This document shows positions 45,014-53,951 of a DNA stretch of 64,000 nt, piece after piece. Every line of letters starts with the position of its first letter. The stretch's first letter is position 1. The stretch is from Sphingomonas sp. CROZ-RG-20F-R02-07 (lineage in GTDB: Bacteria; Pseudomonadota; Alphaproteobacteria; Sphingomonadales; Sphingomonadaceae), in assembly GCF_022662335.1 (NCBI RefSeq), contig NZ_JAKNQJ010000007.1, positions 117,635 through 181,634 on the forward strand. The letters are read 5' to 3'. The notes below the pieces were generated by a model. It was not told where the DNA came from and did no database searches. It was given only the letters and a program-made list of their open reading frames with translations. Made by a program: the position numbers and the translations under genes.

Positions 45014-46852
45014 TCAATCTATTATCTCGACCTGATCAACCGTAAGCAGTCCGTTCGCAACCAATTCGTCGCGTGCGCCTTTTGGATTAGGGGTAAATAG
45101 AAGAACCCGCAAATCCTCAAGCGCCCGCGAGAACGACACATAGGCGAGCTTCTTGCCGCGAGCCTCCTGCCTGCCGGTTCCTACACCTCCCACAACGCCT
45201 GGCGTTAACAACTTACCAAAATTGTAATTGTGCCAAGCCGCCTCGATATCGTCGTAGACTACCAAAACCTTAGGATATTCCTCGCCTTTTACGCCATGCT
45301 GAGTGCTATAGGCGGTGTTCGTGCTGGTGAACGATGCGTAGGAAGCAATCTCTTTTGTATCCATGGCAAAGAGCGCGTCGGCAAGCCAGTCGCCCTTTTC
45401 CTCCCCGTGTTGCTCGGCGTCATACGCCTCGCCGCGAGGATCGCGATCGAAATGCGCCTGAAATCGCTCGCCGACTCGGATCAGTTGCCGCTCTGCGGCA
45501 AAGCGCAGGATTTCACCAACCGGCGCGGTGTCCCACAGCAAGAGTAGATTAGACACGACATCGATCGACGTGTCGACCATCGAGCGCAGGCTCTTTTTGG
45601 CATTGACACCGTCCACTGCGAAAGCCGGGCTATTCCGCCTGAGGATGTCGATGATTGCCCGGCTGTCGCCAGCGCGCTGCGCTTGGACGAGTGGCCAGAT
45701 CGTGCTTGTGAGTGGGACCAGAAGGAAGTGTTCTCCGCGATCAAATGCATCCTGTGCGCGTGAGGAAGCGAAATCTCCCGCGAACAGGCGATTGAGGTTC
45801 ACAAATCCCATGCGGCGGGCAATCATCTGTTTGACGAGAAACAGCTTCACGACGTCGTTGCGATCTGCCCAGCCCCATGCTGCCAGCGCTTCGTCCAATT
45901 TCACGAGCGCGCGTCCTGTTTGGGCTTCCGAATAGCGATTACGAGGTTCTTCCGGAATTTCGGCCTTTACCAGCCGGAAAATGACACTCCCTTCGACCTC
46001 CTGGTTGGCGCCGGCGGGAACCTGCGCGACGTCCGTGCGAAACCCATTGAGTAGCCGGATCACGCTTTTGGAACAGCGAAAGTTTTCGACCTTCGTGATA
46101 GTCTTACCGTCTTCGGGCGGTGCGAAGTCCTCTGCCGTCTCGCCGTAGATTTGCTGCCAGGGATCCCCGAAATAGCCGACCACCGGCAAGCCCTCACCGC
46201 CGTAGGCTAAGTTCAGCCCCCGAACGATATCCCCCGCGGTATCTTGAGCCTCGTCCACAAAAAGATAAGGGAAGCGCACTCCAAGGAGCCGGCGAAAAGT
46301 CGCATTCTCCTCCAAAAGATAGGCCGCGACCACGGGAATGTCGTCGTGCCCGAGGATCCCATTGGGGTAGTCGCCATACACCGTGTCGCCGTACTCGAAA
46401 CGATCGACGTCCTTCAACGCTGCCAAATCCGCTTCGTAGCGATCAGCTTTCGCGCGAGCTTCACGAGCGGCCTTGCTTTGCCCGCCGTTGTCTTTTGCCC
46501 GCTCCTTCTCGATCAGGTCCGGCAGCCGGCGGTTCTCAACCGCTAGACGAATGTCACGATGAAAACGCCCAAGCTGCGCCCACAGAAAACTGTGCAGGGT
46601 CGAGACGACAAATAGGTCGTCGAAGCCGAGCCTCTCACTGATGACGGCCACGGCACGCTTGGTATATGTGATACAGGCGACGTGCTGACCATTCTGGCGC
46701 AGGGCCTTACCTCGATGCTGGCGAATCCAATCCAAGGCATCAATTAACGAGGAGGTCTTGCCGGAACCTGCCCCGGCGATAAGCGCGAAACTGACGTTAG
46801 TGTTAAGGCAAGTCTCCACGTCTTGGTCGGCCTGCGTCAGAACCTTTGCCAT
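45014..46852 (-). CDS. GajB-like UvrD-family helicase (Gabija-type defence)
   Basis: A 612-residue superfamily I helicase. Walker A AGAGSGKT at 26-33, ACITYTKRAVAVI (motif Ia), FVDEAQDT (Walker B), STQHGVKGEEY and AYVSFSRALEDLRVLL (motifs V and VI). Its start is one base after the OLD-nuclease stop (the frames do not overlap). The order OLD nuclease then UvrD helicase matches the Gabija GajA-GajB pair. The proteins are longer than the Bacillus ones, so this is called Gabija-like. Confidence 0.88.
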   Translation of the reverse strand: MAKVLTQADQDVETCLNTNVSFALIAGAGSGKTSSLIDALDWIRQHRGKALRQNGQHVACITYTKRAVAVISERLGFDDLFVVSTLHSFLWAQLGRFHRDIRLAVENRRLPDLIEKERAKDNGGQSKAAREARAKADRYEADLAALKDVDRFEYGDTVYGDYPNGILGHDDIPVVAAYLLEENATFRRLLGVRFPYLFVDEAQDTAGDIVRGLNLAYGGEGLPVVGYFGDPWQQIYGETAEDFAPPEDGKTITKVENFRCSKSVIRLLNGFRTDVAQVPAGANQEVEGSVIFRLVKAEIPEEPRNRYSEAQTGRALVKLDEALAAWGWADRNDVVKLFLVKQMIARRMGFVNLNRLFAGDFASSRAQDAFDRGEHFLLVPLTSTIWPLVQAQRAGDSRAIIDILRRNSPAFAVDGVNAKKSLRSMVDTSIDVVSNLLLLWDTAPVGEILRFAAERQLIRVGERFQAHFDRDPRGEAYDAEQHGEEKGDWLADALFAMDTKEIASYASFTSTNTAYSTQHGVKGEEYPKVLVVYDDIEAAWHNYNFGKLLTPGVVGGVGTGRQEARGKKLAYVSFSRALEDLRVLLFTPNPKGARDELVANGLLTVDQVEIID

Positions 46853-46853
46853 C

Positions 46854-49010
46854 TCAGCCCTCCCCCTGCTGCACGTCAGCAGCATCATTGTTCAAGGCGA
46901 CAGCGAGCTCGAGATCGTCCTCGAGCGCAACAGGCGCGAGTTCGGGTATTACGACCATCGGCTGAAGCTTGGTCTCCAGCCATGTAAGTCCTTCGGCGAT
47001 ATAGACCGGGGTCTTCCAGCCGATATCGCCGTCGAGCAGACTCATTGCGAAATCAGTTTTTTTGAAGGTATCCGCTCGGATACGGTCGTAAATTGACTGA
47101 TAAGCGTCTGCGAGATCATTGGGTATCGGCTTGCCAATCGTTATCGTGCCTTCGCGTAATAGGGTAAAATTATCATAGGCGAACGCTTCCTCCAGCGTAC
47201 GCGGCCGCATCGCTAGTTGATTGCCTTTGTCCTCGACGGTTACGTCGATCTGGAACGCGACGCATCGGTCCTTCTCGGTGCTAGCCTTAGATTCCGGGGG
47301 CATGGCCATCAGTTCCGCAACGGTAGTTTTTTCCAACATAACCTTCAGCGTTGCATTCGATGTTTTAGCCTCACTCACATCACCGCGGCAGGCCGCACCG
47401 GTATCAGGCGTGACTGAATCAAGATCAGTGATCACGAGATAGGGAATGCACAAAAACGAAAGCAGCCCTTCAAAGCGGTGCGCATAGGCGCCACCGACTT
47501 CCAAAATCGTGATGTAGGACTTTCTAAGTTCCGCTGCCGACTTTTCAATCATCATCGGCAACAGTAACTTCTCTACCGCTCCCTCGACGAGAATGGCGGC
47601 GTCAGCAAAGAAGAGATCGCAGTGGGTTAGGCGCAGGTAGCGCTTTAGAAAGGCAATGGCGTCTTCCGTGGATACGGCCTTACCATCGATGACGTCGCCG
47701 TCCGGCCGAAATTTGCGCAAGCTACGTACGTCCGACACGTTGCGGATACCGGCTGGAACTTGCTCGTCCAAAGCGTGACGGCGCTGAAAGTAGCGTACCG
47801 TCTCGAAGTCGACCGCATCAAGAACGTGCGATGAATGGGTCGTCACGACCAGCTGCGGCATTAAAGCCGGCTCCTCGGCGGCCAACGCTGATTTTTCGAT
47901 GACTTTCCAAATGTTGTTGATGAAAGTCTGCTGCACCTGTGCGTGGAGGTGAACTTCCGGTTCTTCGATGAACACCAGCATGCAGAGCGGCCGGTTGTCG
48001 GGCGTTGCCAGCCATTGAGCGTGAAAGTGCCGGACTTGGATAGCCATATAAATCAAGTTCTTGAAGCCTAGGCCGTTGTAGAGCTCTGGCAGTTCATGCT
48101 TCCGCGTTGGATCGACGTACAGGAGCTCTGTATTGCCCTTGAGCGCTGTCTCTGGGCTAAGTGACGAGATGATGCGCAGATCCCGGTCATTGACGGACGG
48201 TACCCCCAGCCCCTTGATCAGGTCAATTAGCGGGGCAAACTGGATTTTATAGTGATCGGTCAGTCGTTCATTGTTCTCGTCGATCACCTTATGGGCGGCA
48301 GCCGCGGGACCGGCATCTTGCAGGTTCTTTTGGTAGAAGGCGGAGAAGGCTGAGGAAAGCCGATTGCTGCGGTTGCTGTCATCGTCGTTAATGTTACGCT
48401 GCGCGTCGACGAACTCAACCCGGACTAACTGCTTCAGAAGTCGCCTGCCCTCTTCGGGCTCGATTGCCGAAACATGGATCGAGGGGTTTCCCTCGTCATC
48501 TTGGCGCTGTTCCAGGGAAGCGATCCGCACAATGCCGTGCCGACCCAGGTTGTTGTCCGTTCCCAGATATTGAGCAAGAGTTTTGCCGCGGTTGCCGTTT
48601 TCCTGGGCAGGATAAGCCGCCTGGTAGGCTTCCAGCAATTTTTGCGGGTCCGCGAAGCCGAATGTCATTCGGCAGCCGACGCGCTCGAAATCAGTCAGGT
48701 TGGGCAGCAGGGAGAATATGCGCCCATAAGCGATGGTGTCGGGATCAATCGAGAACCAAAGGTCGAGGGTAATCTCCGGTAGATGCGCCGGATCGCCCAT
48801 GACGGCGAAGGCCTCGAGATCGGCCATACGCGAGACCGAAAAATCATGAATCTTAAATTCGCGCCCGCCGAGAAAGCAGCGAAATATTGCCGTCGCGGAG
48901 GTCTTGCCGCTATTGTTGGGACCAACGAAAATGGTCTTCTCGGCTTCGATATCAATTTCAACATTCTCTAGGCGCCGAAAATTTCGGATCGCGACTGAGC
49001 TGAGTTGCAT
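46854..49010 (-). CDS. GajA-like OLD-family ATPase-nuclease (Gabija-type defence)
   Basis: A 718-residue OLD-family protein. Walker A GPNNSGKT at 30-37, Walker B LVFIEEPEVHLH at about 345-356, H-loop TTHSSH near 390, then a TOPRIM nuclease domain with the acidic ILVEGAVEK (about 474) and ITDLDSVTP (about 527-535). It cleaves DNA in defence systems of this type. The ATG at 49010 gives the standard RNFRR start; the longer upstream frame adds an unrelated peptide. The ribosome-binding site is GAAGGGG. Confidence 0.9.
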   Translation of the reverse strand: MQLSSVAIRNFRRLENVEIDIEAEKTIFVGPNNSGKTSATAIFRCFLGGREFKIHDFSVSRMADLEAFAVMGDPAHLPEITLDLWFSIDPDTIAYGRIFSLLPNLTDFERVGCRMTFGFADPQKLLEAYQAAYPAQENGNRGKTLAQYLGTDNNLGRHGIVRIASLEQRQDDEGNPSIHVSAIEPEEGRRLLKQLVRVEFVDAQRNINDDDSNRSNRLSSAFSAFYQKNLQDAGPAAAAHKVIDENNERLTDHYKIQFAPLIDLIKGLGVPSVNDRDLRIISSLSPETALKGNTELLYVDPTRKHELPELYNGLGFKNLIYMAIQVRHFHAQWLATPDNRPLCMLVFIEEPEVHLHAQVQQTFINNIWKVIEKSALAAEEPALMPQLVVTTHSSHVLDAVDFETVRYFQRRHALDEQVPAGIRNVSDVRSLRKFRPDGDVIDGKAVSTEDAIAFLKRYLRLTHCDLFFADAAILVEGAVEKLLLPMMIEKSAAELRKSYITILEVGGAYAHRFEGLLSFLCIPYLVITDLDSVTPDTGAACRGDVSEAKTSNATLKVMLEKTTVAELMAMPPESKASTEKDRCVAFQIDVTVEDKGNQLAMRPRTLEEAFAYDNFTLLREGTITIGKPIPNDLADAYQSIYDRIRADTFKKTDFAMSLLDGDIGWKTPVYIAEGLTWLETKLQPMVVIPELAPVALEDDLELAVALNNDAADVQQGEG

Positions 49011-49345
49011 GTTTGCTTCCCCTTCACGAGCGACGACGCAACTGCGCGCGCGAATGTTGGGGAATAGACCAGTGTCAGTACGCTTGTCGCTGCCGATCTT
49101 GCTCGTAGGGTAACACATTGGCCTTGACTGCTTCTAGGTCTAAGCGACCACGGCGCAAACTGCCAGAATCTTCGGGCGCCTAGCCTCGGGCACCATCTGA
49201 ACGAACGTCCGCTTACGCCGATCGATGCCTCAAACCGGACAGGCCGCCCTCCACCCATCTTACTCAGGGATGACGAAGTTGAAATCCGGCTGTTATTGCA
49301 ACCAGACCTCAAATTACGCTCGAGCGGTACCCCCAGGCAAGGAGT
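49011..49345. other. Gene-free stretch
   Basis: 335 bases between the GajA-like start and the DUF885 stop. It should hold the promoter of the defence block on its left side. I see no clear gene or strong operator. Confidence 0.5.
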
Positions 49346-51190
49346 TTAGCCGACCCCTCTAGACCCCGTGCGAGCAATATAGGCGTCAATCGCGGTTGCC
49401 AGCACGGTAAGCGGCACGCCTGTAGTCGACACCACGACATCGTTGAAATCTCGGATATCGAACCGGGCGCCAAGTTGTCCTTGTGCCCTGGTACGAAGCC
49501 GCAGGATCTCGTTATGCCCCACTTTGTAGCCGCACGCTTGCCCTGGCGTCGCACAGTAGCGATCGATCTCGCTCGTCACGCCGTTGCGGGCCCGTCCCGT
49601 GCTCGCCATCAACCATTCCACGGCCTGGTCGCGCGTCCACCGCGATGCATGCAGTCCGGTGTCGACGACCAACCGCCCTGCCCGAAAGCGCTGCGCCTGC
49701 AGGTAGCCAAGCTTGCCAAGTGGATCATCGACATAGGCGCCGAACTCGTCGTTCAACTGCTCGGCATAGAGCGCCCAGCCCTCGATGAAGCCGTTGAAGC
49801 CCATGATGGAGTTGATGAGCGGGACCTGATCATGATGCTCGGCGATATACGCGCCTTGCCATGCATGCCCTGGGATCGTTTCATGCGCGGTCAGCGTCGG
49901 CAGCTGGAACCGTGGCCAATTCTCCATCGACTTCAGATTGATGTAATAGATCGAAGGCCGAGCCCCATCGAGCGAGCCAAAGTTCATGTAGCCTTGGGCA
50001 GCGCCATCCTGGATATCGACGGGAACGCGCTTGACGATTACCGGCGCCTTGAGACCGAGTTTTGACATGCGCGCGAGGCGCGGCCGCGTGTTCGCGATCG
50101 TTTGGTTCAGATAGGCGATCAGTTCGTCACGGCCGGCGTCGTTGTCGGCGAAGAGGTTCTTGGGATCACGGGTGAGCGCCTGCGTTCGTTCGGCGACCGT
50201 ACCCTTGGTTAGCCCCTGACCCTTCAGGATGGCGTCCATCCGAGCTTCGAGCTCGCGATCCTGCTCGATCCCGATCTGGTGGATCTCCGCGGCGGTAAGA
50301 CGGGTGGTGGTGCCGACCGACAGCAGCCAGGCGTAATAGGCCTCTCCGTTTTTGAGTTTCCAGACGCCGGCATCGGCATTGGCGCGCGCGCGGGCTTCAC
50401 GAAGTGCGCTCAACTGCCGATCCAGGGCGGGAAAGACACCTAAGACGACACTCGTCTCCGCACGACGCGACCAGTTTCCGAGAATATGCAGCGCCGCAGT
50501 TCGCCTCGCGATCGACACGACGAGCTTTTGTTGCGACGCGGGCGTGGCGCGGATGCGCGTAATCTGCCCGATTGCATTGTCGAGGATGAAGTCCGGCGCG
50601 ATGACACCGGCGGCAGTGTCGGTCCGTATACGGGTCGTCTCCTGGTCGATCACGGACCCCAGCATGGCTAGGCGTGCGAGATAGGCATCGGCATCGCCTG
50701 CAACGGCTATGCTATGCTGGCTATCCAGGAACTCAGGCACGCTGAACACGGCGCCGGAGGATTGCGTTACCACATAGGGCCGCGCGCTTTCCCCCATGGC
50801 GGCGCCGAAGCTGTTGTCGCCAAAGGCGAAGGCAGAACCGGCGATGCCAAGATCAAGCGCGGTCGATACACTGTCCGCCTCGATCCGATCGGCGGGATTT
50901 AGCATTGATCGGTCGAGCGACGCCAAACGGGTTCGGTAGGAGCGCAAGGTCGCGACATCGTGAGCAAAGCGTGCCGGCGATTGGCTGTTGAGGCGCGATT
51001 TGGCGGCCGCGTACCGGCCCCTGTCCAGCCCCAGCGATGTGCGCTGTTCCGGCATGCCCGCGAGCAAGGCATCCGCGAGGTCCTGCAATGTGCCGAGCAA
51101 GGCGCCGCGTTCCGGCGCGAGGGCGGAGAGCTTTGTCGTCATCGCCGCGGTGGCCATCCCTCCGAGAAACATACGACGGTCGGGCATCAT
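49346..51190 (-). CDS. DUF885 family hydrolase, Tat-exported
   Basis: A 614-residue DUF885 protein. The N-terminus (MMPDRRMFLGGMATAAMTTKL) is a Tat-type signal. The family carries an HExxH zinc motif, seen here as TAHETIPGHAWQG, with downstream EGWALYAEQL. It is a likely metallo-carboxypeptidase or other secreted hydrolase. AGGAG lies 8 bases before the ATG. The next gene upstream is the haloacid dehalogenase, 54 bases away on the same strand, so the two are probably transcribed together. Confidence 0.9.
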   Translation of the reverse strand: MMPDRRMFLGGMATAAMTTKLSALAPERGALLGTLQDLADALLAGMPEQRTSLGLDRGRYAAAKSRLNSQSPARFAHDVATLRSYRTRLASLDRSMLNPADRIEADSVSTALDLGIAGSAFAFGDNSFGAAMGESARPYVVTQSSGAVFSVPEFLDSQHSIAVAGDADAYLARLAMLGSVIDQETTRIRTDTAAGVIAPDFILDNAIGQITRIRATPASQQKLVVSIARRTAALHILGNWSRRAETSVVLGVFPALDRQLSALREARARANADAGVWKLKNGEAYYAWLLSVGTTTRLTAAEIHQIGIEQDRELEARMDAILKGQGLTKGTVAERTQALTRDPKNLFADNDAGRDELIAYLNQTIANTRPRLARMSKLGLKAPVIVKRVPVDIQDGAAQGYMNFGSLDGARPSIYYINLKSMENWPRFQLPTLTAHETIPGHAWQGAYIAEHHDQVPLINSIMGFNGFIEGWALYAEQLNDEFGAYVDDPLGKLGYLQAQRFRAGRLVVDTGLHASRWTRDQAVEWLMASTGRARNGVTSEIDRYCATPGQACGYKVGHNEILRLRTRAQGQLGARFDIRDFNDVVVSTTGVPLTVLATAIDAYIARTGSRGVG

Positions 51191-51244
51191 GGCAAACTCC
51201 TGTGAAAGCGTGTGCGTGGGTGTGGGACCGGGCGGGCCCGATCG

Positions 51245-51961
51245 TCAGCAGCCAAGCTGTTCGGCTAACGTGATAAGGCTGTCGGTCTGCCATTCCCACG
51301 CCTCTTGCTGGTCGCGATCCGGCGCAGGTGCCCCACCGCGTTCCATCGGACGATCGACATAGGCCGTGAGCAATCCCGCCCCTCGCGCCGCGCCAAGATC
51401 GCTGTGATGCGCCGCGACCAGGCAGAGCTCGCCGGGCAAGATGTCGAGAATGGCCGCGGTCGTGGTGTAGGCTTCCGCTGAAGGCTTGTAGGTGCGGGTC
51501 ACCTCGGCGCCGAGGATTGCATCCCAAGGCAAACCTGCACGCCGGGCCATGTTGAGCATCAGCGCGATGTTGCCGTTCGATAGCGTGACGATGGGGAACC
51601 GCGCCTTTAACCGGGTCAGGCCTTCCACCGCGTCTGGCCAAGGATCGAGCCGATGCCATGCGCGGGTCCAATCCTCGAGCAGCGCTGCCTCGATTGCCTG
51701 AACATCGACGTCTCGATCGGCGAGAACGGCTTCCAACGTCTCGCGGTGAAGGACATCGAGGATGACGAATGTACGCTTACCGTCGCGTACCGCTGCCATC
51801 GCGGGTTGGTAGTGGCTGCGCCAAGCGTCGGCGAACGCTGCCGCATCGATATCCGGTCGGCCTATCGTCGCCAGATGACGCTGGGACTCGCGGATGATCC
51901 CGGACCGCCAGTCGACCACGGTACCGAACACGTCGAAAGCCAGGACGCGGGGGTTGGGCAT
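51245..51961 (-). CDS. HAD-superfamily haloacid dehalogenase-like protein
   Basis: A 238-residue HAD hydrolase of the (S)-2-haloacid dehalogenase type: LAFDVFGTVVDWR (motif I), VTLSNGNIALMLN (motif II), RTYKPSAEAY (motif III lysine) and CLVAAHHSDLGAARGAGL. It hydrolyses a C-halogen or phosphoester bond; the substrate is not known. The ATG at 51961 with AGGAG upstream is chosen over longer starts. Confidence 0.88.
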   Translation of the reverse strand: MPNPRVLAFDVFGTVVDWRSGIIRESQRHLATIGRPDIDAAAFADAWRSHYQPAMAAVRDGKRTFVILDVLHRETLEAVLADRDVDVQAIEAALLEDWTRAWHRLDPWPDAVEGLTRLKARFPIVTLSNGNIALMLNMARRAGLPWDAILGAEVTRTYKPSAEAYTTTAAILDILPGELCLVAAHHSDLGAARGAGLLTAYVDRPMERGGAPAPDRDQQEAWEWQTDSLITLAEQLGC

Positions 51962-52206
51962 AAGAACACTCCTGGCTCTTCTCTGCCATTCGAGCGCGAG
52001 ATTGGCCATCGATACCGGCTCGACCGATCGCAGAGGTGCGTAAAACGCGCGTGTCTCCTTGCTAGGGCGTGGCACGCTTGATGTAAGGCCACGGTGTTAG
52101 CCAACCGGTGCAAGCCCGGCGGGTTTGCTCATCCAAGCTATCTGTGCTACTATATTAATACAGTGGCCATGGCCGCTGTACCTCCCAAACAGCTTGGAGA
52201 CCATCC

Positions 52207-52785
52207 ATGAACCAGCCCGCTCGCGTGCTGGAGACGGCCGACGTGCGCCGTCTTCTTCGCCATGTCCGTGCCCACCGCTATCCACTCAGAAGCGAGACCA
52301 TGATCCTGCTCAGCTACAAGGCCGGGCTGCGGGCTTGTGAAATGGCGGGGCTGGACTGGACCATGGTGCTGAAGCCCGGAGGATCGCTTGGGGACCATTT
52401 GGTCATCGCTGGCACGATCGCGAAGAACGGCACCGCTCGCCGCGTGCCAATGAACCCCGAGCTAAAGTTATCATTGGCCAAGCTGCACCGTGCTGCCGGT
52501 CGCCCCTGCGGCGGCCCGGTCATTGCGTCGGAACGAGGCGACCACCTTCGTCCACGCTCGGTCGTGAACTGGTTTGCCCTGCTTTACGCCGAGACCGCCC
52601 TGCCCGGCTGCTCGTCGCATTCCGGCCGCCGCACCTTCATCACCCGCTCGGCACGGCTGCTAGCGCGCACGGGCGGGTCGCTGCGGGACGTGCAGGAGCT
52701 TGCCGGACACCGCAGCCTGTCGACCACCGAACGCTACATCGAAGGCAACCGCGACGCACAGCGCAAGCTGGTCCGCCTCGTTTGA
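52207..52785 (+). CDS. Small tyrosine recombinase
   Basis: A 192-residue catalytic-domain-only recombinase. SYKAGLRACEMAGLDW (first Arg), HSGRRTFITRSAR (His-x-x-Arg), LAGHRSLSTTERYI (catalytic His and Tyr) are visible. Like XerC/D-type short integrases in accessory regions, it lacks an obvious N-terminal binding domain. GGAGACC precedes the ATG. The DUF3768 gene follows after 88 bases. Confidence 0.9.
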   Translation: MNQPARVLETADVRRLLRHVRAHRYPLRSETMILLSYKAGLRACEMAGLDWTMVLKPGGSLGDHLVIAGTIAKNGTARRVPMNPELKLSLAKLHRAAGRPCGGPVIASERGDHLRPRSVVNWFALLYAETALPGCSSHSGRRTFITRSARLLARTGGSLRDVQELAGHRSLSTTERYIEGNRDAQRKLVRLV

Positions 52786-52873
52786 CTGACTGCCGCTGAG
52801 CACAGCGGCGACCCGCTGACGAGCGCGACCGCCCCAGCACCAACCCCATAGTTTCACACCAGGAGAAACGCCC

Positions 52874-53245
52874 ATGTCGGGACGTAATGATGACGCACGT
52901 GGCAAGCACACCGCCGCTGCCAACCGGGTGGCGCAGATCGCCTCACTTAACGACGCGCTACGCCGTCACCGCATAGGTGGCCGGCTAGCGGTCACGGCAG
53001 GGGTGATCGCGCTGGGCGACCACGCACTCCCCGCCATCCTGCAACAGGTCGCCGCCTACGACGCCTTTGACGAGTCCAACGATCCTTACGGCGAACATGA
53101 TTTTGGCAGCTTGCACCATGCCGGCGCCCGGCTGTTCTGGAAGATCGACTATTACGATCCCAGCATGCGTGCTGGCTCGTCCGACCCAGCCAACTCCGTT
53201 GTCACGATACGGGTGCTGACCATCATGCTGGCGGAGGAATATTAA
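52874..53245 (+). CDS. DUF3768 family protein
   Basis: A 123-residue protein with the DUF3768 pattern (SLNDALRRHRIGGRLAVTAGV, NDPYGEHDFG, FWKIDYYDP, VLTIMLAEEY). Function unknown; the family is common on plasmids and mobile DNA of alphaproteobacteria. The stop overlaps the next ATG (TAATG), giving coupled translation with the protease candidate. Confidence 0.9.
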   Translation: MSGRNDDARGKHTAAANRVAQIASLNDALRRHRIGGRLAVTAGVIALGDHALPAILQQVAAYDAFDESNDPYGEHDFGSLHHAGARLFWKIDYYDPSMRAGSSDPANSVVTIRVLTIMLAEEY

Positions 53246-53853
53246 TGCCTTCGGTAACGACACCCAACGGCCCGGCTCAGCTGCCGCTGCAGCACCAGAT
53301 CGGTCGTCGCGGTGAGGCATCGCTGAGCCAGGGCGACCTTGACGGGCTGTGCGGGCTATATGCAGCCATCAACGGCCTGCGCCTGCTGCTGGCACCGGTG
53401 CGCCAGCTGAAACGTCATGAGTCCAAGAGGCTGTTCCACACCGGCGTCACCCTTCTCATAGAGCACGACCTGCTCCCCAGCGCCGTGGTCGAAGGCTTTG
53501 GGGACAAGCTGTGGCGGGCGTTGGTGCAGCGGCTGGTCGAGGAGGCCAGTGTGATCGCCGACCGCACGATCGCGGTGCATCAGCCGCTGGCCAAGCTGGT
53601 GCGGCCAACCCGCTCCGCTACCTTTGCCGCGATCGAAGTAGCCCTTGCAGCCGGGCAGCCGGTGCTGGCCGACCTGTCCGGCAGGCATGAGCATTTCACC
53701 GTCATCAGCGGCTACAGCCCGTACAGCCTATTCCTCTACGACAGCGGCAGGCTGTGTTGGCTACCCCGAGCAAGCTGCAGCATCGGCAGGGCACGCAGCC
53801 GGCGTCATCACATCAACCCCCGTTCGCTAACAATCCTGTCCATACAGGCCTGA
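53245..53853 (+). CDS. Possible papain-like cysteine protease
   Basis: A 202-residue protein with a Q-x6-C arrangement (Q29 and C36 in QGDLDGLCGLYAAIN) near the N-terminus, then H150 in RHEHFTVISGY and D166 in LYDSG. That order (Gln, Cys, His, Asp) is the papain-like active site, similar to C39/peptidase-like proteins. No family is recognised. It may act in processing or immunity next to a recombinase and a DUF3768 gene. Confidence 0.6.
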   Translation: MPSVTTPNGPAQLPLQHQIGRRGEASLSQGDLDGLCGLYAAINGLRLLLAPVRQLKRHESKRLFHTGVTLLIEHDLLPSAVVEGFGDKLWRALVQRLVEEASVIADRTIAVHQPLAKLVRPTRSATFAAIEVALAAGQPVLADLSGRHEHFTVISGYSPYSLFLYDSGRLCWLPRASCSIGRARSRRHHINPRSLTILSIQA

Positions 53854-53951
53854 TCGGCTGCAACCGACTTAGTACAGTCTCACACTGAAGCCTTGAGTCT
53901 GCTTGGCGCATTCTTCCCGAATGAAAGGGCGATGATGCTCAAAGTGACGCG

